64,000 bases of DNA from CAZYFH01 sp965249175 (GTDB taxonomy: Bacteria > Acidobacteriota > Vicinamibacteria > Vicinamibacterales > UBA8438): NCBI GenBank assembly GCA_965249175.1, contig OZ252227.1, positions 3,100,001-3,164,000 on the forward strand, read 5' to 3'. Position 1 is the stretch's first letter; the number at the start of each line of letters is the position of its first letter. Below the pieces are notes generated by a model. It ran no database searches and was not told the origin of the DNA. It saw only the letters and a list, made by a program, of their open reading frames with translations. Positions 43,202 to 52,079 of the stretch are shown here, piece after piece. The translations under genes were made by a program, and so were the position numbers.

Positions 43202-44635
43202 ATGCGGCTTTCGGGTCGTCTCTGCATCGTGGCGGTGCTGGCCGTTCTCGTCGTCGGCTCGGCCGGTGCCCAATCGGAGCCGTTGCGCGACCCGATTGCC
43301 GAGAAGATCCAGAAAGGCGACCTCGTCGTCGGCACCGAGGAGTTCGTGCGCGTCCCGCGGACGTCGGACTCGAGCGGGGGGCCCTCGATCAACGCCGCGC
43401 ACGCGCGCATCCAGTACCTGGTGGCCGTGGGAGACGGATCTGGGCGGCTGGTCGTCAACGACCTGCGGGGCCTGTTGTATATGACCGATGAGGACGGGAC
43501 GCCGCCGGTCACGTTTCTGGACATTCGACGGCACGACGTCGGCTTCGACGACTCCATGTTCCCGAACGAGGCCGGTCTGGTCAGCGTCGCCTTCCACCCA
43601 CAGTTCGGCGACACCGGAACACCCGGATACGGCAAGTTCTACACCGCGTACAGCACCGGCTCGGATAGCGGCGTCGCCGACTATCTGGATGACGACGCGG
43701 ACAGCCACGAAAGCGTGATTCGCGAATGGACGGTCAGCGATCCAGGCGCCGACGCCTTCAGTGGCTCGTCACGCGAAGTCTTTCGCATCGGCCAGTTCGC
43801 CCCGAACCACAACGTCGGCACCATCGCGTTCAACCCTCACGCGGAATCGGATTCGGCCGACCACGGCATGCTCTACGTCTGCCTTGGTGATGGCGGGGGC
43901 GCACACGACCCCCGAGATTACGGTCAGTCACTCGGCGTGCCCCAAGGGGCCATCATCCGCATCGACCCGCTTGGCGGAGATGGGACCAAAGGCTACGGGA
44001 TTCCGCCGGACAACCCGTTCGTCGGCAGGGACGGCGTGGCGCCGGAGATCTGGGCCTACGGGCTTCGCCATCCCCAGCACTTCTCGTGGGACACGGACGG
44101 CAGGATGTTCATCGGGGATATCGGCCAGAACCAGATCGAGGAGGTCAATCTCGGCAGGCCGGGCGCCAACTACGGCTGGCGGATTCGCGAGGGAACGTTC
44201 GCGAGCGGGTATGCCGTAGGAGCGGGGCCGGGACCTGTCTATCCGCGACCACCCGGGGATGAGCGCGATCTCGTCTATCCGGTGGCGCAATACGACCACG
44301 ACGAGGGCAACGCCATTGGCGGAGGATTCGTCTATCGAGGGCGAGCTATTCCCGAGCTGCAGGGCAAGTATGTCTTCGCCGAGTTCGCCCTCGGCCGAGT
44401 GTTCGTCATCGATGCGGACGCGCTCGACGCCGAGCGACAAGTCCCGATCACCGAGGTCCGGTTGCTGCTCGGGGGCCGAGAGCAGGACCTGGTCGACGTC
44501 GCAGGCTTCCCGAACACCTACGGGCCCGGGAACCGGGTCGACCTCCGCATAGGGATCGACTCTGTGGGCGAGCTCTATCTGCTGACCAAGGGAGACGGAT
44601 GGGTACGCAAGCTGGTGCAAGCGCCGGCGCGGTAA
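43202..44635 (+). CDS. Exported PQQ-dependent sugar dehydrogenase-like protein
   Basis: 477 residues with a signal peptide (C-I-V-A-V-L-A-V-L-V-V-G-S-A-G-A-Q). The six-bladed propeller carries E-A-G-L-V-S-V-A-F-H-P-Q-F, M-L-Y-V-C-L-G-D-G-G-G-A-H-D-P, I-W-A-Y-G-L-R-H-P-Q-H-F-S-W-D and D-I-G-Q-N-Q-I-E-E-V-N. It is longer than the YliI-type at 28562 and belongs to a sister group of the glucose/sorbosone dehydrogenases. The substrate is unknown. Confidence 0.9.
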   Translation: MRLSGRLCIVAVLAVLVVGSAGAQSEPLRDPIAEKIQKGDLVVGTEEFVRVPRTSDSSGGPSINAAHARIQYLVAVGDGSGRLVVNDLRGLLYMTDEDGTPPVTFLDIRRHDVGFDDSMFPNEAGLVSVAFHPQFGDTGTPGYGKFYTAYSTGSDSGVADYLDDDADSHESVIREWTVSDPGADAFSGSSREVFRIGQFAPNHNVGTIAFNPHAESDSADHGMLYVCLGDGGGAHDPRDYGQSLGVPQGAIIRIDPLGGDGTKGYGIPPDNPFVGRDGVAPEIWAYGLRHPQHFSWDTDGRMFIGDIGQNQIEEVNLGRPGANYGWRIREGTFASGYAVGAGPGPVYPRPPGDERDLVYPVAQYDHDEGNAIGGGFVYRGRAIPELQGKYVFAEFALGRVFVIDADALDAERQVPITEVRLLLGGREQDLVDVAGFPNTYGPGNRVDLRIGIDSVGELYLLTKGDGWVRKLVQAPAR

Positions 44636-44696
44636 CCCACACCGGCGCGCTGCATCCCGCATGGCGGTGTCGGCGATGCACCCAAGGGGTATCCCT

Positions 44697-45215
44697 ATGA
44701 AAGTGGTCCAACGAATCGCGTCCATTGTTTTGTGTCTGCTGCTGATCCCGATCACCGCGGTCGTCACCGCCGCAGTGAAGCAGCGGTTCGCAGATGGTCC
44801 GAACCGGGTCTTCTCCGGTGGCCCACTGGAATCCGGTCGCCTGCATACCGGCCCGGAGCCAGATTGGAGTTTCGTCAGCGACATACCGACGATCGAACTG
44901 CAGTTGTTGGACCCCTCGACGTCGCGGAAAATCTGGACGACGGAACACGCCGGAAAGCTCTATGTCTGGTCTGGCTACATGGGCACGACGGTCGGGCGAC
45001 TGTGGAAACGGTGGCCCGTGCAAGCCGAACGCGACGGGCGCGCGGTCATCCGCATCGACGGCACACGCTACGAGCGCAAACTACGACGCATCACGTCGGG
45101 TGACGAACTGGACGGCATTTGCGCCGCGATCACCAACAAGTACCCGTCTCAAACGACACGGGCGACAGTGGAAGCTGGGGACGTCTGGTTGTTCGAAGCA
45201 GCACCACGGGACTAG
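44697..45215 (+). CDS. Membrane-anchored hypothetical protein
   Basis: 172 residues from the ATG at 44697, which has AAGGGG 8 bases upstream. One N-terminal TM helix (I-A-S-I-V-L-C-L-L-L-I-P-I-T-A-V-V) is followed by a periplasmic beta-rich domain with L-Y-V-W-S-G-Y-M-G-T-T-V-G-R-L-W-K-R-W-P-V. This resembles pyridoxamine-oxidase-like split barrels, but the match is weak. Downstream is a 42-residue membrane peptide, likely co-transcribed. Confidence 0.7.
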   Translation: MKVVQRIASIVLCLLLIPITAVVTAAVKQRFADGPNRVFSGGPLESGRLHTGPEPDWSFVSDIPTIELQLLDPSTSRKIWTTEHAGKLYVWSGYMGTTVGRLWKRWPVQAERDGRAVIRIDGTRYERKLRRITSGDELDGICAAITNKYPSQTTRATVEAGDVWLFEAAPRD

Positions 45216-45235
45216 CTGACGGGGACCTGGGCGCG

Positions 45236-45364
45236 ATGAAGTACTTTTACTGGGGCATCGCGGTCGCGTTGGTCGTGACGATCGTCGCGGTTCTCTTCAT
45301 CCCTGGTGTCGACGACGTCGTTGAACGGGTGTTTCAGCAATACCTGGGTCGGGCGGCTCGCTAG
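45236..45364 (+). CDS. 42-residue single-pass membrane peptide
   Basis: Begins M-K-Y-F-Y-W-G-I-A-V-A-L-V-V-T-I-V-A-V-L-F and ends V-F-Q-Q-Y-L-G-R-A-A-R. It has one TM helix and a short tail, starting 20 bases after the preceding membrane protein. Too short for any family assignment; real because of its position and hydrophobic pattern. Confidence 0.5.
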   Translation: MKYFYWGIAVALVVTIVAVLFIPGVDDVVERVFQQYLGRAAR

Positions 45365-45389
45365 CGCCCGGTCTCGACAGGATGACCGA

Positions 45390-46239
45390 TCAGCCCTCTG
45401 GAACGAAAGCCGGCAGCTGAACCAAGACCCCGCCGTCGTTGAGCCGGACCGGATAGGCGGCGACGGCGTCGTCTTCGTCTACGGGTCCACTGCACGGCAG
45501 ACCCGAGTCCACCGCAAATCGGGCGCCGTGCCACGGACAGACGATCTGATCGTCCTCGATCCACCCGAGCGATAGCGGACCTCCCGTGTGCGGACACACG
45601 TTGTCGAGCGCGTAAAACCGTCCGCGGTGCCGCCAGAGCACGATGGTCCGTCCATCCACCTCGACGGTCCGCGACCGCCCGTCCGCCACGGTCGTCTGCT
45701 CGGCCACCCGAACCCAGCGCGATCGAGCCGAGGCTCCCAGCGGTCCCGGTGGCGCACTGCTCGGCGCAGTCTCCGCGTCCCGCCCAGGCACACCCGGCCA
45801 CCCCCCGTGGCACAGTTCGACGGCGAGGTCTTCCGACCACACGTGGCTCGCGCCACGATCGACGACGCGACCCACCATGGGGCGTATCCACGAGAGATCG
45901 GGCACCAATGGGATCTCGTAAACCTCCTCGATTAGCGTTTCCTGACTGCCGCCCGTCAGGTGGGTCGACACCCACGCCGCGGAGGAACCCACGGAGAAAG
46001 CGAATGCGAATCCGGTCGGGCGGCACCCACATCTGTTCAACGACGGTCCGCAGACGCACGCCCAGCCAGGACGGCCAGCGCTGCTCGAACAGGATCCGGT
46101 GTCCGGCAACCTCGAGCACGCGGCATTGGCCCAGCGTCCGAGGATGGACGGTCTCGAAATGCTCGAGGTCGAAATACTGCGCCAATACCCGCTCGAACGG
46201 ATACGGAATCCGCTTACGATAGCCAACCTGCATCGCCAT
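45390..46239 (-). CDS. SRPBCC-Rieske protein with reversed domain order (one frameshift)
   Basis: About 282 residues after restoring one frame. The N-terminal SRPBCC domain (about 1-160) contains D-L-E-H-F-E-T-V-H, matching the D-x2-H-x4-H mononuclear iron motif of Rieske oxygenases. One extra base in the CCC run at 45971-45973 separates this from the rest. The C-terminal domain (about 195-282) has C-P-H-T-G-G and C-P-W-H-G, the full Rieske [2Fe-2S] ligand set. Standard ring-hydroxylating oxygenases have the Rieske domain first. No signal peptide; cytoplasmic. No reductase is adjacent. It may be an oxygenase or an SRPBCC-bound ferredoxin; activity is not proven. Confidence 0.78.
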
Positions 46240-46372
46240 GGCCGGGCGATTATAGCTACGACCCGCCTCCAGCGTGGGACCATCGCGCGCACACTAGACT
46301 TTCTGACGTTAGCGGCGAGGCTCACCACGCGCGACCTCTCGCATGGATCGACCACGGTCAGGGAGACAGCTC

Positions 46373-47263
46373 ATGAAGGGTAGATTCAATCCGATTGCCA
46401 ATCTGATAATCGTTGCCAGCCTCGGAGCCGTTGCGGCTTCCATTTTTGTGCTCTCGGAGCCGGTCCTCGCGATCGTCTCCGCCATCGGTGGCGGGTACAC
46501 CAGCCTGTCGCCGAGAATGCTGCGCGAGTGGGAGCGGGGCGTGCTTCTGCGTCTGGGGCGCTTCGCCCGAATCCTAGGGCCCGGGATCAACTGGACGTTC
46601 CCTGGATTTGACAGACTCGTATCCACGGTCGACATGCGCATTCGCTCGACGTCATTCTCGGCGGAGCGGACACTGACCAAGGACACGGTGCCGGTCAATG
46701 TCGACGCGGTGCTCTTTTGGGTCGTCACCGATCCCAAGCGAGCCATCGTCGAGGTCGAGCGCTACGCGACGACCGTGAGCTGGGCCGCGCAGACGACGTT
46801 GCGTGACGTGATCGGCCACACGGAGCTCGTCCGCATGATCGCAGACCGCGAGACGATCGATCGGCAGTTGCGGGAGACGATCGACTCCAAGACGACCGAC
46901 TGGGGCGTCAGGGTGCAGTCGGTCGAGATTCGGGACGTCAAGATTCCCAGCGGTCTCGAAGACTCGATGAGCCGAAAGGCCCAGGCCGATCGCGAGCGGG
47001 AGGCGCGGATCATCCTGGCCGAGTCGGAACGCCAGGTCGCGGGCGAGATGGAGCGCGCCGCTGAAGTGTACGGTCGCAATCCGGTCGCTCTGCAGATCCG
47101 GGCGATGAACATGACGTACGAATCGATCAAGGAACGCGGAGCGCTCATGGTCGTCCCGACCAACATGGTCTCGTCGATGAGCGGGATGGTTGGGATGGCG
47201 GCCGCTGGATTCGACGGCCCGCATCGTCAGCCGGCGGATCAACCGGACGACGAGCGTTCGTGA
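46373..47263 (+). CDS. SPFH-domain slipin (stomatin-like) protein
   Basis: 296 residues from the ATG at 46373, with GGGAGA upstream; an ATG at 46343 is less likely. Two N-terminal hydrophobic segments are followed by the SPFH domain (W-E-R-G-V-L-L-R-L-G-R-F, L-G-P-G-I-N-W-T-F-P, V-D-A-V-L-F-W-V-V-T-D-P, T-T-L-R-D-V-I-G-H-T-E-L). A long helix (A-Q-A-D-R-E-R-E-A-R-I-I-L-A-E-S-E-R) forms a coiled coil. Slipins form membrane microdomain scaffolds; the common NfeD partner is missing here, and the next gene is an unknown protein. Confidence 0.93.
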   Translation: MKGRFNPIANLIIVASLGAVAASIFVLSEPVLAIVSAIGGGYTSLSPRMLREWERGVLLRLGRFARILGPGINWTFPGFDRLVSTVDMRIRSTSFSAERTLTKDTVPVNVDAVLFWVVTDPKRAIVEVERYATTVSWAAQTTLRDVIGHTELVRMIADRETIDRQLRETIDSKTTDWGVRVQSVEIRDVKIPSGLEDSMSRKAQADREREARIILAESERQVAGEMERAAEVYGRNPVALQIRAMNMTYESIKERGALMVVPTNMVSSMSGMVGMAAAGFDGPHRQPADQPDDERS

Positions 47264-47820
47264 TGTGGTGGACGAGCCAACACGCACTGCACGGCCGCCC
47301 GCTGCAGCTCGACGACCAGCGGATCCCGCACGCGTCGCTCTTTCCGCTCTTCGACCGTGACGGCAAGACCGCGATGATGATGTTGACGTCGGACGACCCG
47401 CAGATTCTTCTGGTCGACTGGCAGCCTGGCCTCTTCGTCGCACCGCTCTTGACAGCCGCTCGCCTGCGTCTGCACCGCACCGACCTTCACGACTGCGAGC
47501 TCGACGAGCTTGACCGCGTGCGGGATCTCTGGCACTTCGACCCCTGGTGGGAGCTCAAAGAGGAGCGATACGCCGGCCACCCGGGGGTCCCCACCCTGAA
47601 GTCGACGAATCTCCCGGGCTACGTGCCGTCAATCGCACGCGTCTGGTTCGACCGCGACCTCGGTCGGGTCACACGGGTCGGAACCGGCACCGCAGACTCG
47701 GTGACAGTCAAGCGCTTCCATCGTTCCGTTCTCGCCGGGGCAACCACCGATCGCGAGCGCAGCAGACGACCGCCAGCGTCTCGGTCGCAGTGGCAACTTC
47801 ATCCCTTTTGGCAGGAGTGA
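47263..47820 (+). CDS. Hypothetical protein coupled to slipin
   Basis: 185 residues; its ATG overlaps the slipin TGA (TGATG), so translation is coupled. No signal or TM segment. The sequence has a D-P-Q-I-L-L-V-D-W-Q-P-G block, many Trp and His residues, and a basic tail. No known family recognised. Its tight link to a slipin suggests a role at the same membrane site. Confidence 0.75.
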   Translation: MWWTSQHALHGRPLQLDDQRIPHASLFPLFDRDGKTAMMMLTSDDPQILLVDWQPGLFVAPLLTAARLRLHRTDLHDCELDELDRVRDLWHFDPWWELKEERYAGHPGVPTLKSTNLPGYVPSIARVWFDRDLGRVTRVGTGTADSVTVKRFHRSVLAGATTDRERSRRPPASRSQWQLHPFWQE

Positions 47821-47855
47821 CATGACAGGGGCGGCCGCCGCGCGAACGCGGTCTA

Positions 47856-48809
47856 TCACCGTCGCGTCGATTCGACGGACTCGAGTCCGTGCCGCTCGAG
47901 GAACCGCTGAATCGTTTCGAAGATCTTCAACGTCTGCGCTCGATCGAAGCCACCATGGCTCCCGCCGGGGACCGTGTGCAGCTCATTCGACACACCGGCG
48001 TCGTCCAGGGCCTCGTGGAGGCGAACGGCGTGACCATACGGCACGATCGGATCGGCGTCGCCGTGGATGGTGAGCACCGGCGGCAACCCTCGTCGCACGT
48101 AGGTAAGGGGCGAAACGAGTTCGGCAACGTCCGCCCGATTCAACAGGCCGCCGAGCCATTGAACCGCGTAGCCTTTAGTGTTCGCGCCGTCGACGAGATC
48201 GGCCACGTCGGTGATGCCGTACCAGTTAATGATGGCGGCGACGTCTACCGCCGGGATCGACGGTGGACCAGAGAAACTCCCCGCCGCGCATTCTCGTCCG
48301 AGACCGGCTGATGGTGGGACCATCGCGCTCGTCAGCGCCAGGTGACCACCCGCCGAGTTGCCAGAGGTCACGATGCGCGACAGGTCGAAGTTGTAGCGCT
48401 CGGCGTTGCGTGCGATCCATTGCAACGCACACAAGCAGTCCTCCACAGCAGCCGGCGCACGCGCGACCTGCACGAGCCGGTAGGTGACGTTGACGACCGC
48501 CCATCCCATCTCCAGGTAAGGAAGCGCGCGGAGCAGCTGGCCCTCCTTTGTCCCCTGCACCCACCCGCCTCCGTGAATCATCATGAGCACCGGCGTCGAG
48601 CCACTTGGATTGGCCGGCACATACAGGTCCAGCTTGTTTTCATGGCCGCTCGCGACGTGATACACCACGTTCGGGACGGTGCGGTACTGGTTGGACACGT
48701 GGGCGAGGAACGCGGTCGTGTCGGTGAGTTGCGCCCAGGCGGCGCTCGACCCCAGCAGCATCCCCACCATCGTCAGGACGAACGCGCGCGGCCATCGCTT
48801 CTTGGGCAT
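47856..48809 (-). CDS. Exported alpha/beta hydrolase (HSL/acetyl-esterase type)
   Basis: 317 residues from the ATG at 48809, which has GGAGG upstream and opens a signal (A-F-V-L-T-M-V-G-M-L-L-G-S-S-A-A-W-A-Q). The longer frame to 49403 is antisense to the next gene. The oxyanion motif H-G-G-G-W and nucleophile elbow G-N-S-A-G-G are typical of hormone-sensitive lipase-like esterases, with D-A-D-P-I-V and G-G-S-H-G-G completing the triad region. It probably cleaves small esters in the periplasm. Divergent from the propeller protein at 48922. Confidence 0.92.
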   Translation of the reverse strand: MPKKRWPRAFVLTMVGMLLGSSAAWAQLTDTTAFLAHVSNQYRTVPNVVYHVASGHENKLDLYVPANPSGSTPVLMMIHGGGWVQGTKEGQLLRALPYLEMGWAVVNVTYRLVQVARAPAAVEDCLCALQWIARNAERYNFDLSRIVTSGNSAGGHLALTSAMVPPSAGLGRECAAGSFSGPPSIPAVDVAAIINWYGITDVADLVDGANTKGYAVQWLGGLLNRADVAELVSPLTYVRRGLPPVLTIHGDADPIVPYGHAVRLHEALDDAGVSNELHTVPGGSHGGFDRAQTLKIFETIQRFLERHGLESVESTRR

Positions 48810-48921
48810 ACTGCCTCCTCTGTTGCCAACGAGTGCGGTGACGTCGTCAGTGCCGTGGGTCACCGATGGTGAGCAGTGTATACGCCACCCGCAGGTTAGT
48901 ATTCCCACGGAGGATCGTTCG

Positions 48922-50325
48922 ATGACTCGCATGAACGCACGTGTGGCAATCATCGGTGTGTGTGCGCTGCTCGGGTTGGGCGCTGGGCTCGAAGCCGATG
49001 ATTGGCCGCAGTGGCGCGGCGTCGATCGACACGGCGTCTGGACCGAGGACGGCATCGTCGACCAGCTGCCCGACCAGCTCCAGGTCACGTGGCGGGTGCC
49101 GATCCAGTCCGGATACGCGGGTCCCGCCGTCGCCGCTGGCCGTGTCTTCGTCACCGATTGGTCGGAGGACCCGCAATCGCGCACGATGGACGGTCGCGAA
49201 CGTGCGGTCGCGCTCGACGAGCAAACGGGCGAGGTGCTGTGGACGCAAGACTGGCCCACCTCGTATCGGATGCTGCAGTCGTCGTACGCCACGGGCCCGC
49301 GCGCCACGCCAACGGTCGATGGCGATCGCGTGTATGTCGTCGGCGCCACCGGCATCCTGTCCTGTTTCGACGTGGCGAGCGGCGAGCTGATCTGGCGCAC
49401 CAACTACGTCGAGGACTACGGGACGTTCGTGCCGACGTGGGGCATCGCCGGTGCGCCGCTCGTCGACGGCGACCGATTAATCGCGCTGGTCGGCGGCGAG
49501 CCCGACGCTCTCGTCGTGGCGTTCGACAAGCACACGGGCGCAGAGCTCTGGCGCGCCCTCAACGTCACGGGAGAGCTGGGATACGGGCAGCCGGTCATTT
49601 ACGATGCCGGCGGCGTTCGGCAATTGATCGTGTGGCATCCCACCGCGCTCGTCGCCCTCAATCCGACGACAGGCGCCACCTATTGGGAGCAGCCCTTTGA
49701 CGCCGGGATGGGGCTATCGATTGCGACGCCGGTCAAGGGGGGCAGCTACCTGCTGGTCAGCCATTACCTCAACGGCTCGATGATGATGCGGCTCAACGCC
49801 GACCGGCCGGCGGCGACGATGCTGTGGAAAGGGCAAAGCCGCAGCGAGCTGCCCGACGAGACCGACGGGCTGCATTCCCTCGTTACGACGCCGCTCATCA
49901 TCGGGGACTATGCCTACGGCGTGGGCAGCTACGGCGAGCTGCGGGGACTGGACGCGCGGACTGGCGAACGCCTATGGATGAGTCGCGAGATGACGGTCCA
50001 AGCGCGGTGGAGCACGGCGTTCATGGTGCGGCATGGCGACCGCTATTTCGTCAACAACGACCACGGTGACCTGCTGATCGCGCAGTTCACGCCGACCGGC
50101 TACGTCGAGCTCGGTCGCACGACGCTGATCGCGGCGGATGGTCGAAGTGACCGAGGCCTCTTCTACTCCCGCCAGTTCCGGGGAACCCCGCGGGCCCAAC
50201 GCGAAGGCCAGAGTCACGACCGCCCCATCAACTGGACACACCCGGCCTACGCCAATCGACACATCGTGCAGCGAAACAACAGCGAGATCATCCGCGCCTC
50301 GCTCGCGGCAGCCGACTACGAGTGA
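48922..50325 (+). CDS. Exported PQQ-like beta-propeller protein
   Basis: 467 residues. GGAGG lies 9 bases before the ATG and a signal peptide follows (V-A-I-I-G-V-C-A-L-L-G-L-G-A). The sequence begins D-D-W-P-Q-W-R-G-V-D-R-H-G-V-W, the usual start of BamB/outer-membrane PQQ-like propellers, and repeats D-x-x-T-G-E-x-x-W blades. It lacks the Y-F-Q-H and terminal M-T-Y motifs of the true PQQ dehydrogenases in this window, so it is probably a structural or scaffold propeller. It overlaps the convergent hflX by 10 bases. Confidence 0.85.
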   Translation: MTRMNARVAIIGVCALLGLGAGLEADDWPQWRGVDRHGVWTEDGIVDQLPDQLQVTWRVPIQSGYAGPAVAAGRVFVTDWSEDPQSRTMDGRERAVALDEQTGEVLWTQDWPTSYRMLQSSYATGPRATPTVDGDRVYVVGATGILSCFDVASGELIWRTNYVEDYGTFVPTWGIAGAPLVDGDRLIALVGGEPDALVVAFDKHTGAELWRALNVTGELGYGQPVIYDAGGVRQLIVWHPTALVALNPTTGATYWEQPFDAGMGLSIATPVKGGSYLLVSHYLNGSMMMRLNADRPAATMLWKGQSRSELPDETDGLHSLVTTPLIIGDYAYGVGSYGELRGLDARTGERLWMSREMTVQARWSTAFMVRHGDRYFVNNDHGDLLIAQFTPTGYVELGRTTLIAADGRSDRGLFYSRQFRGTPRAQREGQSHDRPINWTHPAYANRHIVQRNNSEIIRASLAAADYE

Positions 50326-52022
50326 CGTGTGTCCTGCGCCGGTCGGGCGACAGATCTCGTCACGCCGGCGAGGGCACCTGACACGTCGCGCCGCCGACCA
50401 TCCGTGGCCCACAGCATCTGCTCGGCCCGCTCCAGCAGCGTGCCAAGGCCGGTGCGTTCGCGCGCCGAGACCGCGACACCGCCGTGACGGTGTGCGAGCG
50501 ACGCACCGTGCCCACGCTCCAACTTGTCGATCTGGTTGAACACGAGGAGCTCGGGAGCCTCGATGCCGATCTCCACCAGGACGCCGCGCACGGCGGCGAT
50601 GCGGCGGTCGCAATCGGCCGCGGAGGCGTCGACGACGTGCAAGAGCATGGACGCGCCGGCGAGCTCCTCGAATGTGGCGCGGAACGCGGTCACCAGATCG
50701 GCCGGGAGGTCGCGGATAAACCCGACGGTGTCGGTGATGATGACCTCGCGCTCGCGCGGGAAACGCAGGCGGCGCGAGACCGGGTCGAGCGTGGCGAACA
50801 TCTTGTCGGCCACGTAGACGTCGGTCTTTGTCAGCGCGCGTAGCAGCGTGCTCTTGCCGGCGTTCGTGTAACCGACGATCGACAGGACCGGGACGTCGCG
50901 GCGGCTACGCCGGCGTCGGCGGTTCACCCGTTGTCGTCCGAGCGTTTTGAGCTCGCGCTCGAGACGGGTCACGCGATCGCGCGTGCGACGTCGATCGACC
51001 TCGAGCTTCGTCTCGCCTGGACCTCGACCGCCGATGCCCCCCGCGAGACGGGACAGCGAGATGTCGGCGCGTTGCGCGAGCCTCGGCAGACGATACCGAA
51101 GCTGCGCGAGCTCCACCTGGAGCTGGCCGTCTCGGGTGGTCGCGTGTTGCGCGAAGATGTCGAGGATGAGCTGCGTGCGATCGATGACGCGCAGCTCCAT
51201 GCGTGTGGCCAGGTTGCGCGCCTGCGTCGGCGTCAGGTCCTGGTCGACGATGACGAGATCGCTGTCGCTCCGGAAGGCGCGGACCACGAGCTCCTGCAGC
51301 TTGCCGGAGCCAAGCACCGTCCTCGGATCGACGCGCGGGCGCTGCTGCGTCACGACGTCGACGATCTCGACCCCGGCCGTGCGCGCGAGCTCACGCAGCT
51401 CGGCGAGGTGAATCTCCAGATCGTCGGCGCGGCGACCCGCCGTGACCGACACGACGATCGCGCGCTCGCGGTCGCCGACCTCGCGCGTCCCAACCGCGCG
51501 GGACAGCGCGTCCTCGAGGTCGCGGACCCAGACCTGAAAGTCGAACAGGAGTCTCGCAGGTGGCTGCGGTTCGAGGAACTCGAACTCGTCGCCATCGAGG
51601 GCGGCGGGTCGGAGCGCAGCGGTGTGGGCGAGCGTCGGGAGCCCGTCTCCCCCGACACCGATTGTCACCATCGCGTCGAGCCGGAGTAGCAGCAAGTCGG
51701 TCTTGTCGTCCGGCGTCAACCCTTCGCCGTCCAGGTGCGTGTGGAGGCAACGAAGCCCGCGGAGGCGGCCGCGTCCGGCACGCAGGCGTCCCCAGTCAGG
51801 GAGCTCGATCGAGTGGGCGTCGCCGACCATGACGTGTTGGACATCGCCGCGGCGACCGACCAGCACGCCGACCTCCCGCCGGATCTCCCGACTGATCTCT
51901 GTGAGCTCCCGCGCGAGCTCCTGCGTCAGCAGTCGATCGGCAGGCATGCGGCGCCGAAAGAGGCGCTCGAGCTGGCGTACGTGGCTGGCCTTGAGACCTA
52001 GTGTCTTGCCGAAGACCTGAAT
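50316..52022 (-). CDS. hflX: GTPase HflX
   Basis: Ribosome-splitting GTPase of the Obg-HflX group. Motifs: the HflX-specific glycine-rich G-G-I-G-G-R-G-P-G-E-T-K-L-E-V-D, then G1 G-Y-T-N-A-G-K-S-T, G3 D-T-V-G-F-I, and G4 N-Q-I-D-K. The first ATG is at 51947, but conserved residues L-G-L-K-A-S-H-V-R-Q-L-E-R-L-F-R-R-R lie upstream in frame, down to an ATT at 52022 that has GGAG spaced 6 bases before it. The longer form is given because the upstream homology is clear; a rare ATT start is inferred. The C terminus overlaps the propeller gene. Confidence 0.93.
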   Translation of the reverse strand: MQVFGKTLGLKASHVRQLERLFRRRMPADRLLTQELARELTEISREIRREVGVLVGRRGDVQHVMVGDAHSIELPDWGRLRAGRGRLRGLRCLHTHLDGEGLTPDDKTDLLLLRLDAMVTIGVGGDGLPTLAHTAALRPAALDGDEFEFLEPQPPARLLFDFQVWVRDLEDALSRAVGTREVGDRERAIVVSVTAGRRADDLEIHLAELRELARTAGVEIVDVVTQQRPRVDPRTVLGSGKLQELVVRAFRSDSDLVIVDQDLTPTQARNLATRMELRVIDRTQLILDIFAQHATTRDGQLQVELAQLRYRLPRLAQRADISLSRLAGGIGGRGPGETKLEVDRRRTRDRVTRLERELKTLGRQRVNRRRRRSRRDVPVLSIVGYTNAGKSTLLRALTKTDVYVADKMFATLDPVSRRLRFPREREVIITDTVGFIRDLPADLVTAFRATFEELAGASMLLHVVDASAADCDRRIAAVRGVLVEIGIEAPELLVFNQIDKLERGHGASLAHRHGGVAVSARERTGLGTLLERAEQMLWATDGRRRDVSGALAGVTRSVARPAQDTRHS

Positions 52023-52079
52023 GGGAGGCTCCTTACCCCAACGGGCCGACGCGACGCCCGGTCGGGGGGACGTACGACA

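Noticed and set aside
48810..49403. N-terminal extension of the alpha/beta hydrolase
   Set aside because: Lies antisense to the propeller gene; a strong ribosome site and signal peptide support the start at 48809.
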